Positions 9,801-19,757 of a stretch of 23,656 nt of DNA are shown here, in pieces (position 1 is the first letter of the stretch; each line of letters opens with the position of its first letter). Location of the stretch: positions 1-23,656 of the forward strand of contig LVLI01000527.1 in NCBI GenBank assembly GCA_001687465.1. The letters are read 5' to 3'. Both the position numbers and the translations under genes were made by a program. The stretch comes from Halocafeteria seosinensis (Eukaryota > Sar > Bigyra > Bicosoecida). Under the pieces are notes generated by a model. The model worked only from the letters and a program-made list of their open reading frames with translations. It made no database searches and was not told the DNA's origin.

Positions 9801-10455
9801 GATATCAGGGGATACTATAACCTTCACGTTTTCAACCTCTTCTGTTTTGCCATATGCAAATGCCTCGAAAAGCTCATAGAGTGATCCTGCGTTGTGTTGT
9901 TGGCCGTGACTGATGCTGTCCTCGAACATGCGACGCATCCGTTCCATCAACGCACGGCTTGATTGAAACAGTTTGCCATAACCACCACGCTGCATTCTAG
10001 CATCGCCGGCGATACTGATGTCTGTATGTTCGTCACGTTGGATACGCCTTCGTTTTGCTCGAGCCTGACGAGCCAAACTTTGCTCTGCTGATTCGGATTC
10101 TTCTGTGGTTTGTATCGATATTCGTTCGAACCCGGCTAAACGTTTCCTCCTGAGCAGCGTTCTCCGGTAACTGTATAGGCACCAATACGCGATAAAAGCC
10201 ACAATTACCACGTCAGCCAAAGCTCCAAACTTACACGACATCTTCATCCTCGCTGCTAGAGTCGCTGTGGTCTTGCATGTCTTTGTCGCTCTCAGTGTCT
10301 TCACTACTACTCCCCTGGTAACTTCCACTGCTGCCCGATGAAATTCCACTGGAGCTGGATTGATCATCCTGGCTTACGGGAACGTCATTATACCTGCTAC
10401 TTCCCGTTGGTATTCCATTCTTCTTGTCTGCCCTGGTTCTGGTGGCTTTCGACAT
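6879..10455 (-). CDS. Nuclear PHD-finger protein with SANT-like region, two exons
   Basis: Exon 1 is 10235-10455 from ATG (MSKATRTRADKKNG), the intron is 10171-10234 (64 nt, GTAAGT...TACAG), and exon 2 is 6879-10170. Splicing joins the frames exactly and gives 1170 residues. The alternative of reading through the intron makes a hydrophobic stretch that is probably spurious. Residues 30-72 are acidic and Ser-rich (SSSEDTESDKD), and residues 75-120 are basic and NLS-like. Around 363-410 a SANT/Myb-like pattern (GERKLFWSL..GADFELI..SVVQLEDEF) resembles ELM2-SANT or BDP1-type repeats. Two similar segments (HNAGSLYELFEAF near 166-178 and HNAGELERFLAKAF near 504-517) form an internal repeat. The C-terminal PHD finger spans about 1089-1133 (CCIC, CVMCDCC, HLNC, WFCAEC). 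PHD fingers usually read histone H3 tails, so a chromatin role is likely but inferred. One unresolved base at 9366 leaves one residue undefined. Confidence 0.82.
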
Positions 10456-11026
10456 TGGTAAGCCCTTGTTTCTCACTCACTCATACAAAACGCACTTAAA
10501 CGAGACAAATGAGACTTGCTTGGTAATGTTACAATCCAAAATTCAAAATGGTATGCATAAAAATATGTATATAGATAGTACCATGGTACTATACGTGGAC
10601 TGGACTCTCGAACCCGGACCCGGCGGCCAGCCCGGAACCCCTGCCTTATATTTGTGGGAGTCCTCCTTAGAAGTCCTCTAGCACTCACAGTGTGCTTTCA
10701 TTCATTCTAACACATCGCAGCAATGCAAACTCTACGGCTTGTTCACGCTATTGTAAACCCCTGCGTGTTCTCCAAATTCCCGTGCAAGTCCCCGCCGCTT
10801 CCTCAGCAACGTTTCTACTGGCTACAAATGTGCACAACCTGAGCTACGTGTACTGTATGTTATCCAGCTCAAACGCACGCTGTCGTTATGGGAAGCTCGT
10901 AATGTTTGTTTCAACAATGGTCATGTGCCTCAACCCAGTTCCAAAGGAACTCACGCATTTATTCGATTGACTAGAGGCTAGCAGCCGGCTGCTCACTTAA
11001 CCTACATCCCAGACTCTCAGGACCCC
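10456..11026. other. Intergenic between the PHD gene and ARV1
   Basis: No gene is supported. This 571-bp gap should hold the promoter of the PHD-finger gene and the 3' end of ARV1, both on the minus strand. A perfect 18-bp palindrome (ATAGTACCATGGTACTAT) lies at 10575-10592, about 120 bp upstream of the PHD gene ATG, and could be a dimeric transcription-factor site. Confidence 0.6.
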
Positions 11027-12307
11027 TTAATAGTACACGGCATTTAGCGGTTGCAGTTCTAAGCATTGCAGTAAAACAAATACAATGAAACGTGCGAGGC
11101 ACCCACTCATTACAGTGACGACTGCCAGAGGAATGGACCATCTCATGAGTGCCCTGATGGCCAACACATTGGCTGTCGTCGTGAGTGTAGACAATAAACT
11201 CGGGAAAAAGGACGGATAAGGCCAAATTACTGTCAGCAAAATCAGATTCCGAGGGAAGGCTGATATTAGTAAAGCAATCAAAATGCAAAACACAAAGGGC
11301 TGTTTATGTCGTCGTATCCATGCGTTGAGTTCCATTTGCGATACCCTAGTACCAACGCCTTTGTCTGCAGAGGCCAGTTCAGGACTGCTATCAACCAACG
11401 TGACTTCGCTCTGCATCGCCAACATATTCTTTTGGGCTCTCCAGCCGCATAAACGACCCTGTGCACGCGGTGCAGCCACAACGGTGTCATCCTTACACAA
11501 TTCCTGTGTGTTACACACACTATGCGAGGCCGGAAAACTCCTCCTTCGGTGGGAGCAATGGTCAGGGAGTCTACTCGCATGACTGATTTTTCGTTCAGTT
11601 TCAGGTGCAGAACGAGACCTGTTTCGTCCGGTGACCTGGCGAATGTGGTCAATCCGTCTAGGCCTGCCACCTACTTTCAGAGAGCGTGAAAGCCAATCAT
11701 AGAGTAGATACGACAAGCTCCCCATGTGCGAATCATCCAACGCCTTGTTGACTGCTAGCTCCACGTTCGGCAGGGTTGGAATCTCTCGCCGTGCACTCAG
11801 GATAAAAACTGCACCTGCTAGGGTTCCTAACAAGAACCCGCTGCCTTCGATGATCGTCGAAATCAAATGCAAGAGAATGTGTCGATAGATGCCGCGGGTA
11901 GACCAAACCCTATGAATCCAATATTCTGGAGCAGTAAGAGTGTTATATCCGTAAGTGTCATCAATGGCGTACAGATACAGCTTAGCGTAGACTGTGGAAG
12001 CAATAGTCAGCAGCATCAAAATGAGTAGCCACGAGATACTGTTGGACCTTCGTGAGAGTCTGTTGAAGATGACATGCCTGTATGCCTGCACTTTTAGTAA
12101 GGCCAAGTCTATAAGTACCAAGATGATCTCGAACTCGATGTACTTGTCGACAATACATCCGCAGGCGCTGCATCGGGAGAGACGGATGTTTCCACGACTG
12201 TACTCCTTGTATACGCTGTCCACGAGGGCATTACAAGTCACGCAGACATTTCGAAAAGGGGGATCATATCTCGATAGTCGCAGTGGTCCTGGATCCGCTT
12301 CGCGCAT
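11027..12307 (-). CDS. ARV1: ARV1-family lipid homeostasis protein, with large insertion
   Basis: A single frame of 426 residues runs from ATG at 12307. The N-terminal Arv1 homology domain is clear: a zinc-ribbon-like pair of Cys motifs (C22xxC25 and C46xxC49) around VYKEYSRGNIRLSRCSACG, followed by VDKYIEFEIILVLIDLAL and KVQAYRHVIFN, a signature of the family. ARV1 proteins sit in the ER membrane and support sterol distribution and GPI-anchor synthesis. Hydrophobic segments occur near 92-113, 145-170 and in the last 95 residues, where AFPRNLILLTVIWPYP matches the family's C-terminal block. Known homologues are about 245-320 residues long; the excess is a hydrophilic Arg/Ser-rich stretch at about 171-330 between the membrane regions. 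It has no clear donor/acceptor pair, so I treat it as coding, though an unspliced segment is possible. Confidence 0.9.
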   Translation of the reverse strand: MREADPGPLRLSRYDPPFRNVCVTCNALVDSVYKEYSRGNIRLSRCSACGCIVDKYIEFEIILVLIDLALLKVQAYRHVIFNRLSRRSNSISWLLILMLLTIASTVYAKLYLYAIDDTYGYNTLTAPEYWIHRVWSTRGIYRHILLHLISTIIEGSGFLLGTLAGAVFILSARREIPTLPNVELAVNKALDDSHMGSLSYLLYDWLSRSLKVGGRPRRIDHIRQVTGRNRSRSAPETERKISHASRLPDHCSHRRRSFPASHSVCNTQELCKDDTVVAAPRAQGRLCGWRAQKNMLAMQSEVTLVDSSPELASADKGVGTRVSQMELNAWIRRHKQPFVFCILIALLISAFPRNLILLTVIWPYPSFFPSLLSTLTTTANVLAIRALMRWSIPLAVVTVMSGCLARFIVFVLLQCLELQPLNAVYY

Positions 12308-12714
12308 ATCAAAGGAGAATCACGCAGTTGCAGGTGACATCATCTCTCTCACAACGTCGGTTGACGACGAAAACTATGCAGCATCTCCGGGGCGCATAAA
12401 GGTACTTAGCGAAAATATAGTTTCTGAAACAAACCATATGCTTAGTCTTGGGTTGTTGATAACAGTTCAGTCACATAATGACTCACATTCTATTTGGGTA
12501 TTACAACACATTGTACTGCAGGTATTATTATGGTTTGATTCGAGATGTGTGAAGTCGCACCGCCGCGGTTTTACGGAAACTTTTACCGCACGTTTCCCCA
12601 GTTTGTCTAAGAGTCACGGCGCAACTTGGTCATGGGTACTTGTTTCGTATATACGTTTTTGTTATCGATGGGAAATACATGTGTTATTCTGAGACAGCAT
12701 GCTGAAAGGATTCT

Positions 12715-13687
12715 CTACTCATCCTCGTCCCTGCATGGTCAACCGCGTGGTCTTCTAGCAGACAAACTACACGTAGGACAAGTTGATAACTTACTTCTCA
12801 ACCTCCTCCTGACTGGCGAATAGCTCACTGTATGTAACATCATCCGCTTCTTCACCTTGTGTTAAGCTGATGTCGGTCTCCCCTAGTTCATCATCGTCAG
12901 CCGGAGTAGCAGAGGGGCGCGCAGAGGCAAAACATGAAAAATACACAATTTGTTTCTTCTTCGAGTTGACGAAAAAGTAATTAAATGACCAGCTGAATGT
13001 CAGTGAGCCAGCATGTAAACTAATTCAACTTTATCATGCCCTTTAAGCTCATTCACTTACAGCGCGTCTGTATCTTGGGCCAACTCGTCACAAGTACATG
13101 TGTACATTTCGCACTCTCTCAATTCAATGAAATTATCCAAACAGTTCCACAACGTCTCTAAAAACTTTGGATCTCCTTCATCCACTATTTCGACAAGGTG
13201 TCCATTGACATTACGAGCAACACTATCAAGCGAATCAACTTTGTGGAAGTCTTCAGCCGACAATGAACTGCAACAAATGCATCCGGTCAACTACACAAGG
13301 CTTGTAAGTATCTGAGAAACACAGCTAACCTGAAATCATAATCTGGATCACTCGCGTTTAATGTCGATATCAGATTTATCAGTAACCGTCGCGTACTCTG
13401 CTTCGACATGTCTCCCAGAGAACTACTCTGCAGTAACGGACTCTGTGGCGAGGACAACTCCTCTTCGTAGTGTCTTTCTAACTTTTTCCCCAATCTCTTG
13501 TCCTCTCCGGCTGATTTACCTGTCAACGAAGTTAATACCCTTCAATTTGGTGAAATACGATCGTAAAGAAACGTGCTAACCTACATGAATATGCTTCAAT
13601 GCGGCCGTAGATGACTCGCTGTCCTACTCTGTATCCCGTTAGATGGGAAGTCAGCAGTGCGAACTCGGGAACCTCCAGAAATTTCAT
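12715..13687 (-). CDS. MAF1: MAF1, repressor of RNA polymerase III, five exons
   Basis: I reconstructed exons 13585-13687, 13330-13519, 13061-13267, 12795-12992 and 12715-12730, with introns of 65, 62, 68 and 64 nt, all GT-AG. The product is 237 residues in one continuous frame. Conserved MAF1 blocks are all present: N-terminal KFLEVPEF...GRIEAYSCKSAG (A box, 1-40), PDYDFS at about 93-98 (B box), and LWSFNYFFVNSKKKQIVYFSC from about 167 (C box). MAF1 binds RNA polymerase III and represses tRNA and 5S synthesis under stress, and is controlled by phosphorylation. The C-terminal tail is acidic, as in other MAF1 proteins. The last intron is less certain: without it, exon 4 reads into TAA at 12791, and the protein ends after EEVEK instead of a short acidic DEDE tail. 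The gene lies head-to-head with nothing; the tRNA gene lies upstream on the same strand. Confidence 0.9.
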
Positions 13688-14326
13688 TATGGGTACACAG
13701 TCGTTAGTTGCCGATTGTTGGCTTCAAGGGACAATTCAGCGTCCAATTGCCTCAGTTCGCAACCTGCGACGTTGGGAAATAACCACAAACGCATTTTGAT
13801 GCCAGCATGAGCCATCGTCCAAGAAAAGTGCGGGTGGCTAACACGTTCTAGCATTGTTCCACTCAAACAATAGGGAGGCACAAGAAGTAGCTAGATGTAT
13901 GTCTAACCTGGTTTCGGTAGTCCGCGTGTCCCCTGTGGTGTTCCCCAGAGGACCTTTTTTGTAGTTTGTGAGCAAGTTCAACCAACCTCAGTTACTCGCG
14001 TCTGCTGCAGCTGCAACTGCAGCCTGCGTATATGCTGTGTTTTGCCATTTCGTCCTTTTCATTGTCACCAATGGCAAACAAGCAGATCATCTGTACCAAC
14101 TCACGACTGTACGAGGTATTTACCTTGGCACTGGCACTGCAGTCTGGCAGTATGTGCCTTGTGATTCAAGTTGTGAACCTCCCACAGTTCTCCCGATCGG
14201 CGGATCTGAAATAATCCGGCCGTGGATTGGTGGAATCATTCAGGGTAATGGCTACAAAACAAGGGGTTACCTGTATTTGGATAATGTACAAAGTTTGTGC
14301 CACACAGGTAGCTGAAAATCAGGCTG
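13688..14326. other. Intergenic upstream of MAF1
   Basis: About 640 bp contains the presumed MAF1 promoter and 5' leader. A plus-strand ORF (13968-14315, 115 codons starting from GTG) and several minus-strand donor/acceptor-like sequences occur, but none has a recognisable domain or an ATG-initiated frame of useful length. I see no convincing gene. Confidence 0.5.
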
Positions 14327-14334
14327 AAAAAAAA
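14327..14334 (-). terminator. RNA polymerase III terminator (T8)
   Basis: On the minus strand, eight consecutive T residues follow the tRNA 3' end after 10 nt. An oligo-T run on the non-template strand is the standard termination signal of RNA polymerase III. Confidence 0.85.
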
Positions 14335-14344
14335 TTTTGAACCA

Positions 14345-14428
14345 TGCGTCGAGTGGGATTCGAACCCACGAGTGCGTACACATCACATCTTGAGTGTGAC
14401 CCCATGGACCAGGCTCGGGCATCGACGC
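14345..14428 (-). tRNA. tRNA-Leu (anticodon CAA)
   Basis: The 84-nt sequence folds as a class II tRNA: 7-bp acceptor (GCGTCGA/TCGACGC), a D arm with a GG-containing loop, anticodon stem TCACA/TGTGA with loop CTCAAGA (anticodon CAA, reading UUG), a 13-nt variable arm that can form a short GTG/CAC stem, and T stem GTGGG/CCCAC with loop TTCGAAT. The discriminator base is A, as expected for leucine tRNA. No CCA is encoded, as is normal in eukaryotes. Internal promoter boxes are evident (A box TGCCCGAGCCTGG, B box GGTTCGAATCC). It has no intron, although CAA-Leu tRNAs often do in other eukaryotes. Confidence 0.96.
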
Positions 14429-14640
14429 TCGTATACAGATGTTGAGCCCTTCTACCATCTATAATACAGCAGAATAAGAACTCCCAGCATCCAACCCCTC
14501 CTTTGGAAAGGATACTTGTTATTGCTTATCACTACTCATCACTATTAAGCCAGTATTCTCATACCTGTAACGCGCATAGGCTAGAAGCCGATTTCGTCAA
14601 CACTCCCTTTGTTCATCGCTTTTCTCCTGGTAAACGCATC

Positions 14641-16134
14641 ATGGACGCTGATCTTCTCAAGCACCTTGTGACCCTACGCCGCCATCTCCACCATTACCCC
14701 GAGGCCGGTTTCGAGGAGTACCACACACGCTCTGTGCTGCAAAACGAATTCGAGACCTTGGGGATCTCAGCGGACTGTATCCACCATGCCGCCGAGACTG
14801 GAATGTTTGTTGATATCGCCGGCAAGGCTCCTCCCTCTGACAACTACAAGCAGGACCCCAACCTACTTCAGCCAGCTTTGGAAGCCAAGGATGGCCAACG
14901 GATCATTGCTATCCGCACAGATATGGACTGCCTCACTCTAACGGAAAACAATGGGCACTTACCATACTGTAGTGCAAACGATAAACGAGCGCATATGTGT
15001 GGACATGATGGGCATATGACGGCTGTTGCTGCAGTAGCCCATCTGGTCATGAGAGCCAGGGAGAAAATCCCCAGTAACTGCACGATCCGACTATTGTGTC
15101 AACCTGCTGAGGAAGGTCCAGGTGGGGCTCCCCCAATGATCAGAGATGGTTGTTTAGAAGGGGTTTCAGGTAAGATCTTCTGTTGTGGCTTAACAAGGCT
15201 CAGATGGAGATGGCATGCTACTTGTGCAGAGGTCTACGGCTGGCACAACTGGGCACCCATGCCTTTTGAAACAATCCAAGTAACCCCTGGTGCAACCATG
15301 GCGCATGTTGCTGAGTTTGCTGTCAAGATTAACGGTAGTGGGGGCCATGGAAGCCAGCCTCAGATTTGTGTTGATCCAATTGTTTGTGCTACCCAAATAG
15401 TATCGAGCCTGCAAACTATTGTCTCCAGGAATGTCCCGTACAAACAATCGGCGGTTGTTTCGGTCTGTCAAATTCAAGGAGGGGAAAGCCGAAACGCGAT
15501 TCCCAGTGAATGCACGTTTGAAGGAACTATGCGCGACCTTGATCGGGAGACATTTGAACTGATAGTTCGACGATTCAAGAGTATTGTGCATAATACCTCT
15601 GAAGCTTACGGGTGCACCGCCGAAATCACTATTGAGGAGATGTACCCCGTCTTACGAAATACGGAGAAAGAGACTGCACATGTGACCAAAGTTGCTGAAT
15701 CGATTGTCGGCAAGGACAATGTCTCGAGTAGGGATCTCCCGATGACCGGTGCCGAAGATTTCGCTTGTAAGTCATTTGTTTTTCACAGTTTTATAGACTA
15801 ACTATAGCCATTGAAATTTTGTACAGACTATACTGAGAAGAAGCCTGGATGCTTTTTCTTCGTCGGAACCGGGGAAGAGGGAAGCTCGGACAAGAATGCG
15901 TGGCATACAAGTAGTGGCATGCACGCCACTACTTTTGATTTCAATGATCGAATTCTAAATTTGATTTCTACTGTGTTCATTCGTTTACTGGAACAGCGCT
16001 TAGGAATCACGTTGTATCCAGAGGATCCTCTAAAGCAAAAACTACTCATGTCTCGAGAAGAAGCGTATAAAGCGGTGGCAGATCTTGGATACGAACTGGG
16101 CAACTATTCCCCAAGCAATGCACCGGTCGTTTAG
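14641..16134 (+). CDS. M20D amidohydrolase (IAA-amino acid hydrolase/aminoacylase-like), three exons
   Basis: Exons 14641-15169, 15230-15766 and 15827-16134 (two introns of 60 nt, each GT-AG; the second has a CTAAC branch-like motif) encode 457 residues. Splicing restores EVYGWHNW and EDFAYYTEKKPG, both conserved. The metal-binding set of M20D zinc/manganese peptidases is intact: C120 and H122 in CGHDGH, E157-E158 in QPAEEG, H182 in YGWHNW and H388 in GMHATTFDF. These enzymes cleave amide bonds of N-acyl or amino-acid conjugates (IAA-amino acids, hippurate, N-acetyl amino acids); the exact substrate cannot be told from sequence. Residue 221 is Gln in GGHGSQPQ, where many relatives have His. 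No targeting peptide follows the chosen ATG, suggesting a cytosolic enzyme; an in-frame extension upstream lacks an ATG. An AATAAA lies at 16219-16224. The gene converges on RPC2. Confidence 0.92.
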
Positions 16135-16260
16135 CTGCAGTGAGCCATCAGTCTTTCTTGATTACATACCATACGCTTGGAGTAGTGGGTATCTTAAATT
16201 GTGCTTCGCGAAGAGAAAAATAAAATAGAACGATTGCCTAGGACAATCCAAAGAGCATGG

Positions 16261-19200
16261 TTACTGCTTATCCAAGGTTAAGCGCGGAACTATATTCATG
16301 GCTTGCAATTCTTGGAATAAAAGCTTACATGCATAAGGCATTCGAAGAGTACACATGTTTTTTCCACTCTTGCAATACTGGCACCACCCCCTATATCCCA
16401 GGAGGCCCTGGCAATGGGGTCCGTTGCAAACATTGACTTCAAACTCGTCGGAGCTCAACATCAACCTTTCTTGTAGCAACATGCTTGTCCCATAGCCAAT
16501 CAAGCAATCTCTTTCCATTTCTCCCAGGCGCAATCCTCCGTCCCTTGAGCGACCCTCAGTTGGTTGCCGGGTCAACACAGCTCGGGGCCCCCGAGATCGC
16601 GCGTGCATTTTGTCCATGACCATATGCTTGAGTTTCTGGTAGTACATCGGCCCGAAAAAAATGTACCCTTTCATTGGTTCGCCACTTATGCCACTGGTAA
16701 GATACTCCTTTCCAGCGTAGTGGTAGCCATGCTCCACCAAGCACTCTGACATTTCCTCAAATTTATCTCCTCCGAAGGCGGTACCATATCTGCGCCGCCC
16801 GTCCAGCACGCTAGCTTTTGCTCCGATTAACTCCATCATTTTGCCAACAGTCATTCGACTTGGAAATCCATGGGGATTCATTATCAAGTCCGGACAAATA
16901 CCATCATCATTAAACGGCAGGTCTTCCTGAGGTGCGATGAGACCACAAACTCCTTTTTGACCGTGCCGCGAAGAAAACTTATCCCCCAACTCAGGCCGTC
17001 GACACTCCCTCATCAGGATTTTAATAAGAACATGTACAGTAGGTGTACTAGTCAGCATGACCTTATCCACAACACCAGCAGTAGGGGCCTTATAGCACAA
17101 AGGTGAGTCCTTGTACCCTTCTGCGGGCAGGTCCGGGTTAGTGAGGGTGTCCGTCGTATTCATAGGCATCTGTTTATTCACTAGAACGTCCCCATTGGTC
17201 ACCGGCTCTCCAGGCTGTGCCAGTCCGTCGTCTCCCAAAGCGGACATGCGAGCTTGCTGATAGGCCGATAGCGAACTGTCTGCATCTGGCGGCCCCACAA
17301 CCCGGTCGAATGTTTGATTGGAATACTTCCTTATCTGGGTGGCATTCTTGCGCATTACCATGCAACGACCATACCCCCTGTCTAAAGAGGCTTGGTTAAG
17401 TACGATAGCATCTTCTATATCATAACCACTGTAACTCATGACGGCAATAATTGCATTCTGACCTGCGGGAAGGTCGTCATAGTGAGTGAGATCGATAGTT
17501 CGCGTAGTCACCAGAGGCTTCTGTGGATACACGATGGTATGCATCACGGTATCTATTCTTTCGTGCTGGTTTGTCGCCAACGTGCCCATTGCCTGCTTGC
17601 CCATAGCGCACTGGTACGTATTCCGAGGACTTTGATTATGATGAGGATAAGGGATCAAACCAGCCACTACGCCAAGAATTGTCATAGGATCGATCTCAAG
17701 ATGAGTAGTATCTTTCCCAATATCCGATTGACGTAGTGCAATAAGACAATTGTTTTCTTCGTTGACGTCCACATACTCAACACAGTTGTCAGCCAATAGG
17801 CTCTCGAAGTCTCGTACACCGTCCTCTACATCCTGCAGGTGTTTAGAAGTTAAACGTGGCTGATGAGATTTCGGGTCCACAATAATGAGCGGCCGACATA
17901 CGCGCCCTCCATCGGTTGCCAGATGGACTGTTCGTTGACTTTCGTGAAGAAATACTGATACGAACTCACCTATGATCCCGATACGGCGTAAGCTACGAAT
18001 GCGCCTGGCAAATTCGTGAGGTCGGCGATGAATACCAATAATGAGACCATTTAAGAACACAAGGTAGCTTCCAGCATTAATTTCTTCACCATTAAGCATT
18101 TGGACATCCATCACCCCCAAGTCAAACGCAATTCCTTTCACTGCTTCAGGGTCTTCGTCTTCCGTGACATGGGTAAGCAGCGCTAGATTTTTCACCAAGC
18201 CGCAAGATTCTCCTTCAGGAGTATCACTTGGGCACAACATTCCCCATTGAGATGGTTGTAGCGCCCGTGGTCCGGACACTTTCCTTGTTTTCTCGAACTG
18301 GCTGGTAACCCGTGTCATCATTCCAAGAGCAGACATGTAGCTTAAACGGGACAAATTCTGGGTTACTCCAGGCCGATCCATTTTGAAGCGTCTTAACACC
18401 CAGTTTCCTGTGGCCATGGCTTGGGTCATACCGATGGTGATAGTATCGGTTTGTATCACCTTCAATATGTCAAACGCAGCTGCTCGATTTGGTTTGGAGA
18501 GTACTCGATCTGCTTGCCGCTTTAGATCGGTATTAAACCGTTTGAACAAATCTTCAAACAGAAGAGAGATTAGCTGACCTGCCAGCTCGAGTCTCTTATT
18601 TCCATAATAGTCTTTATCGTCTAAATCTGCTTTTCCCAGGTAGGCTAGAAGGACTCGCCTAACCATGTGTGCCAAATACACTGCTTTCGGGTAGAAGTTG
18701 TGCTGCTCCACTGGGATGTGGGCCAATAGAACTCCACCTAGAATAGTTCTTGCTTCATCTGTCTTCGAGTAATTAGTTCTGGATCCCATTGTTCGTTTTG
18801 CTTTAATTCGGCTGCCCAAATAGTTGGCAGCTTGAGAGCGAGTCAGCAATCCCAGCGTAGACGCCTCTTCGAAAGAAGACATCAAAGCATCTTGAATTTC
18901 CGGTTCAGAGCCGATCAAACCCACGATCTCCTGATCACTTTCTATACCCATTGCTTTGAAGACGGCAATGATGGGGATGTCTTCTCCGACAGTATTGTGC
19001 CGTAAGTGGATCCGAGTTCCCTTCATAGCGACAATAGTCCTAGACTTCCTTTCGTGAGTAGAAGAGGTCACGGAAGCAGATACACAATTTTTCGAATCTA
19101 GCTCAACAATAATCCGGTTTTTGCTGAGTTGTTCCTGACTCAGTACTACCTTCTCGGATCCGCGTATAATGAAATACCCACCTGGGTCATGAGGACACTC

Positions 19201-19757
19201 CTTCATACTTATAAGCTTCCTGGTTGAACATCCATTGAGGACGCATTTGCAGCTACGGAGCATTATTGGAATTCTTCCGATTTGCACTTTTTTTGTATTA
19301 CATATTGTCCTCCCCTTGGTGTACCTGACATCCACATAGACAGGAGCTGAGTATGACAAATCACGCAAGCGACACTCGTGAGGAGTGACATCGGATTCCA
19401 CCATATCTTCATCTGAGGAAGGAGTACCCACGTAAATGGCGGTATACTGGAGAAACCATTTTGGGTCCGCCTGCTAGTATTCGTAAAACAATATGCCAGT
19501 GATAGAAGAAGAAAAGGAAAGTGGAAAGCAGAGACACTTACATCGCTCCGGACAATGCTATTGGCTTCCATGATACTTTGCATTTCCACATTGATAAAGT
19601 GGTCAAATGAAGAAATATGTTGCTTCACCAGTCCTCGCACACGCAGAAAAGACGGAAGCAGTTTCCATTTTTCCTCGATACTATCCACAGGCTTAAGCAA
19701 GTCTTCCACCTCATTTCCGTGCCCTCCTCCTGCTTTGTGCTGGCCGTCTGGCGGCAT
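16261..19757 (-). CDS. RPC2: RNA polymerase III second-largest subunit (RPC2/RPC128)
   Basis: Exon 1 is 19542-19757 from ATG ([12 protein letters not shown]), the intron is 19471-19541 (71 nt, GTAAGT...AGCAG), and exon 2 is 16261-19470, giving 1141 residues, close to human (1133) and yeast (about 1150). The joint restores [18 protein letters not shown], conserved in RPC2. Features that identify the Pol III form are [20 protein letters not shown] at the N-terminus and [18 protein letters not shown]. Catalytic-core motifs include [31 protein letters not shown] (about 754) and [12 protein letters not shown] (about 900). The C-terminal clamp holds a zinc site (C1087, C1092, C1102, C1105). The subunit forms half of the polymerase active-site cleft in the nucleus and makes tRNA, 5S and other small RNAs. 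Only one intron was found. The 3' end is 126 bp from the convergent M20D gene. Confidence 0.97.

Noticed and set aside
11994-12692. 232-codon plus-strand ORF antisense to ARV1
   Set aside because: It overlaps the conserved ARV1 N-terminal coding region on the opposite strand, has no recognisable motif and reads as a shadow frame.
13968-14315. 115-codon plus-strand ORF between MAF1 and the tRNA gene
   Set aside because: It begins at GTG, its N-terminus is a low-complexity Ala stretch, and it has no domain. It could be real but evidence is insufficient.
14503-14640. N-terminal extension of the M20D enzyme as a targeting peptide
   Set aside because: The frame is open but starts at TTG with no ATG before 14641, and the homology begins right after ATG 14641.
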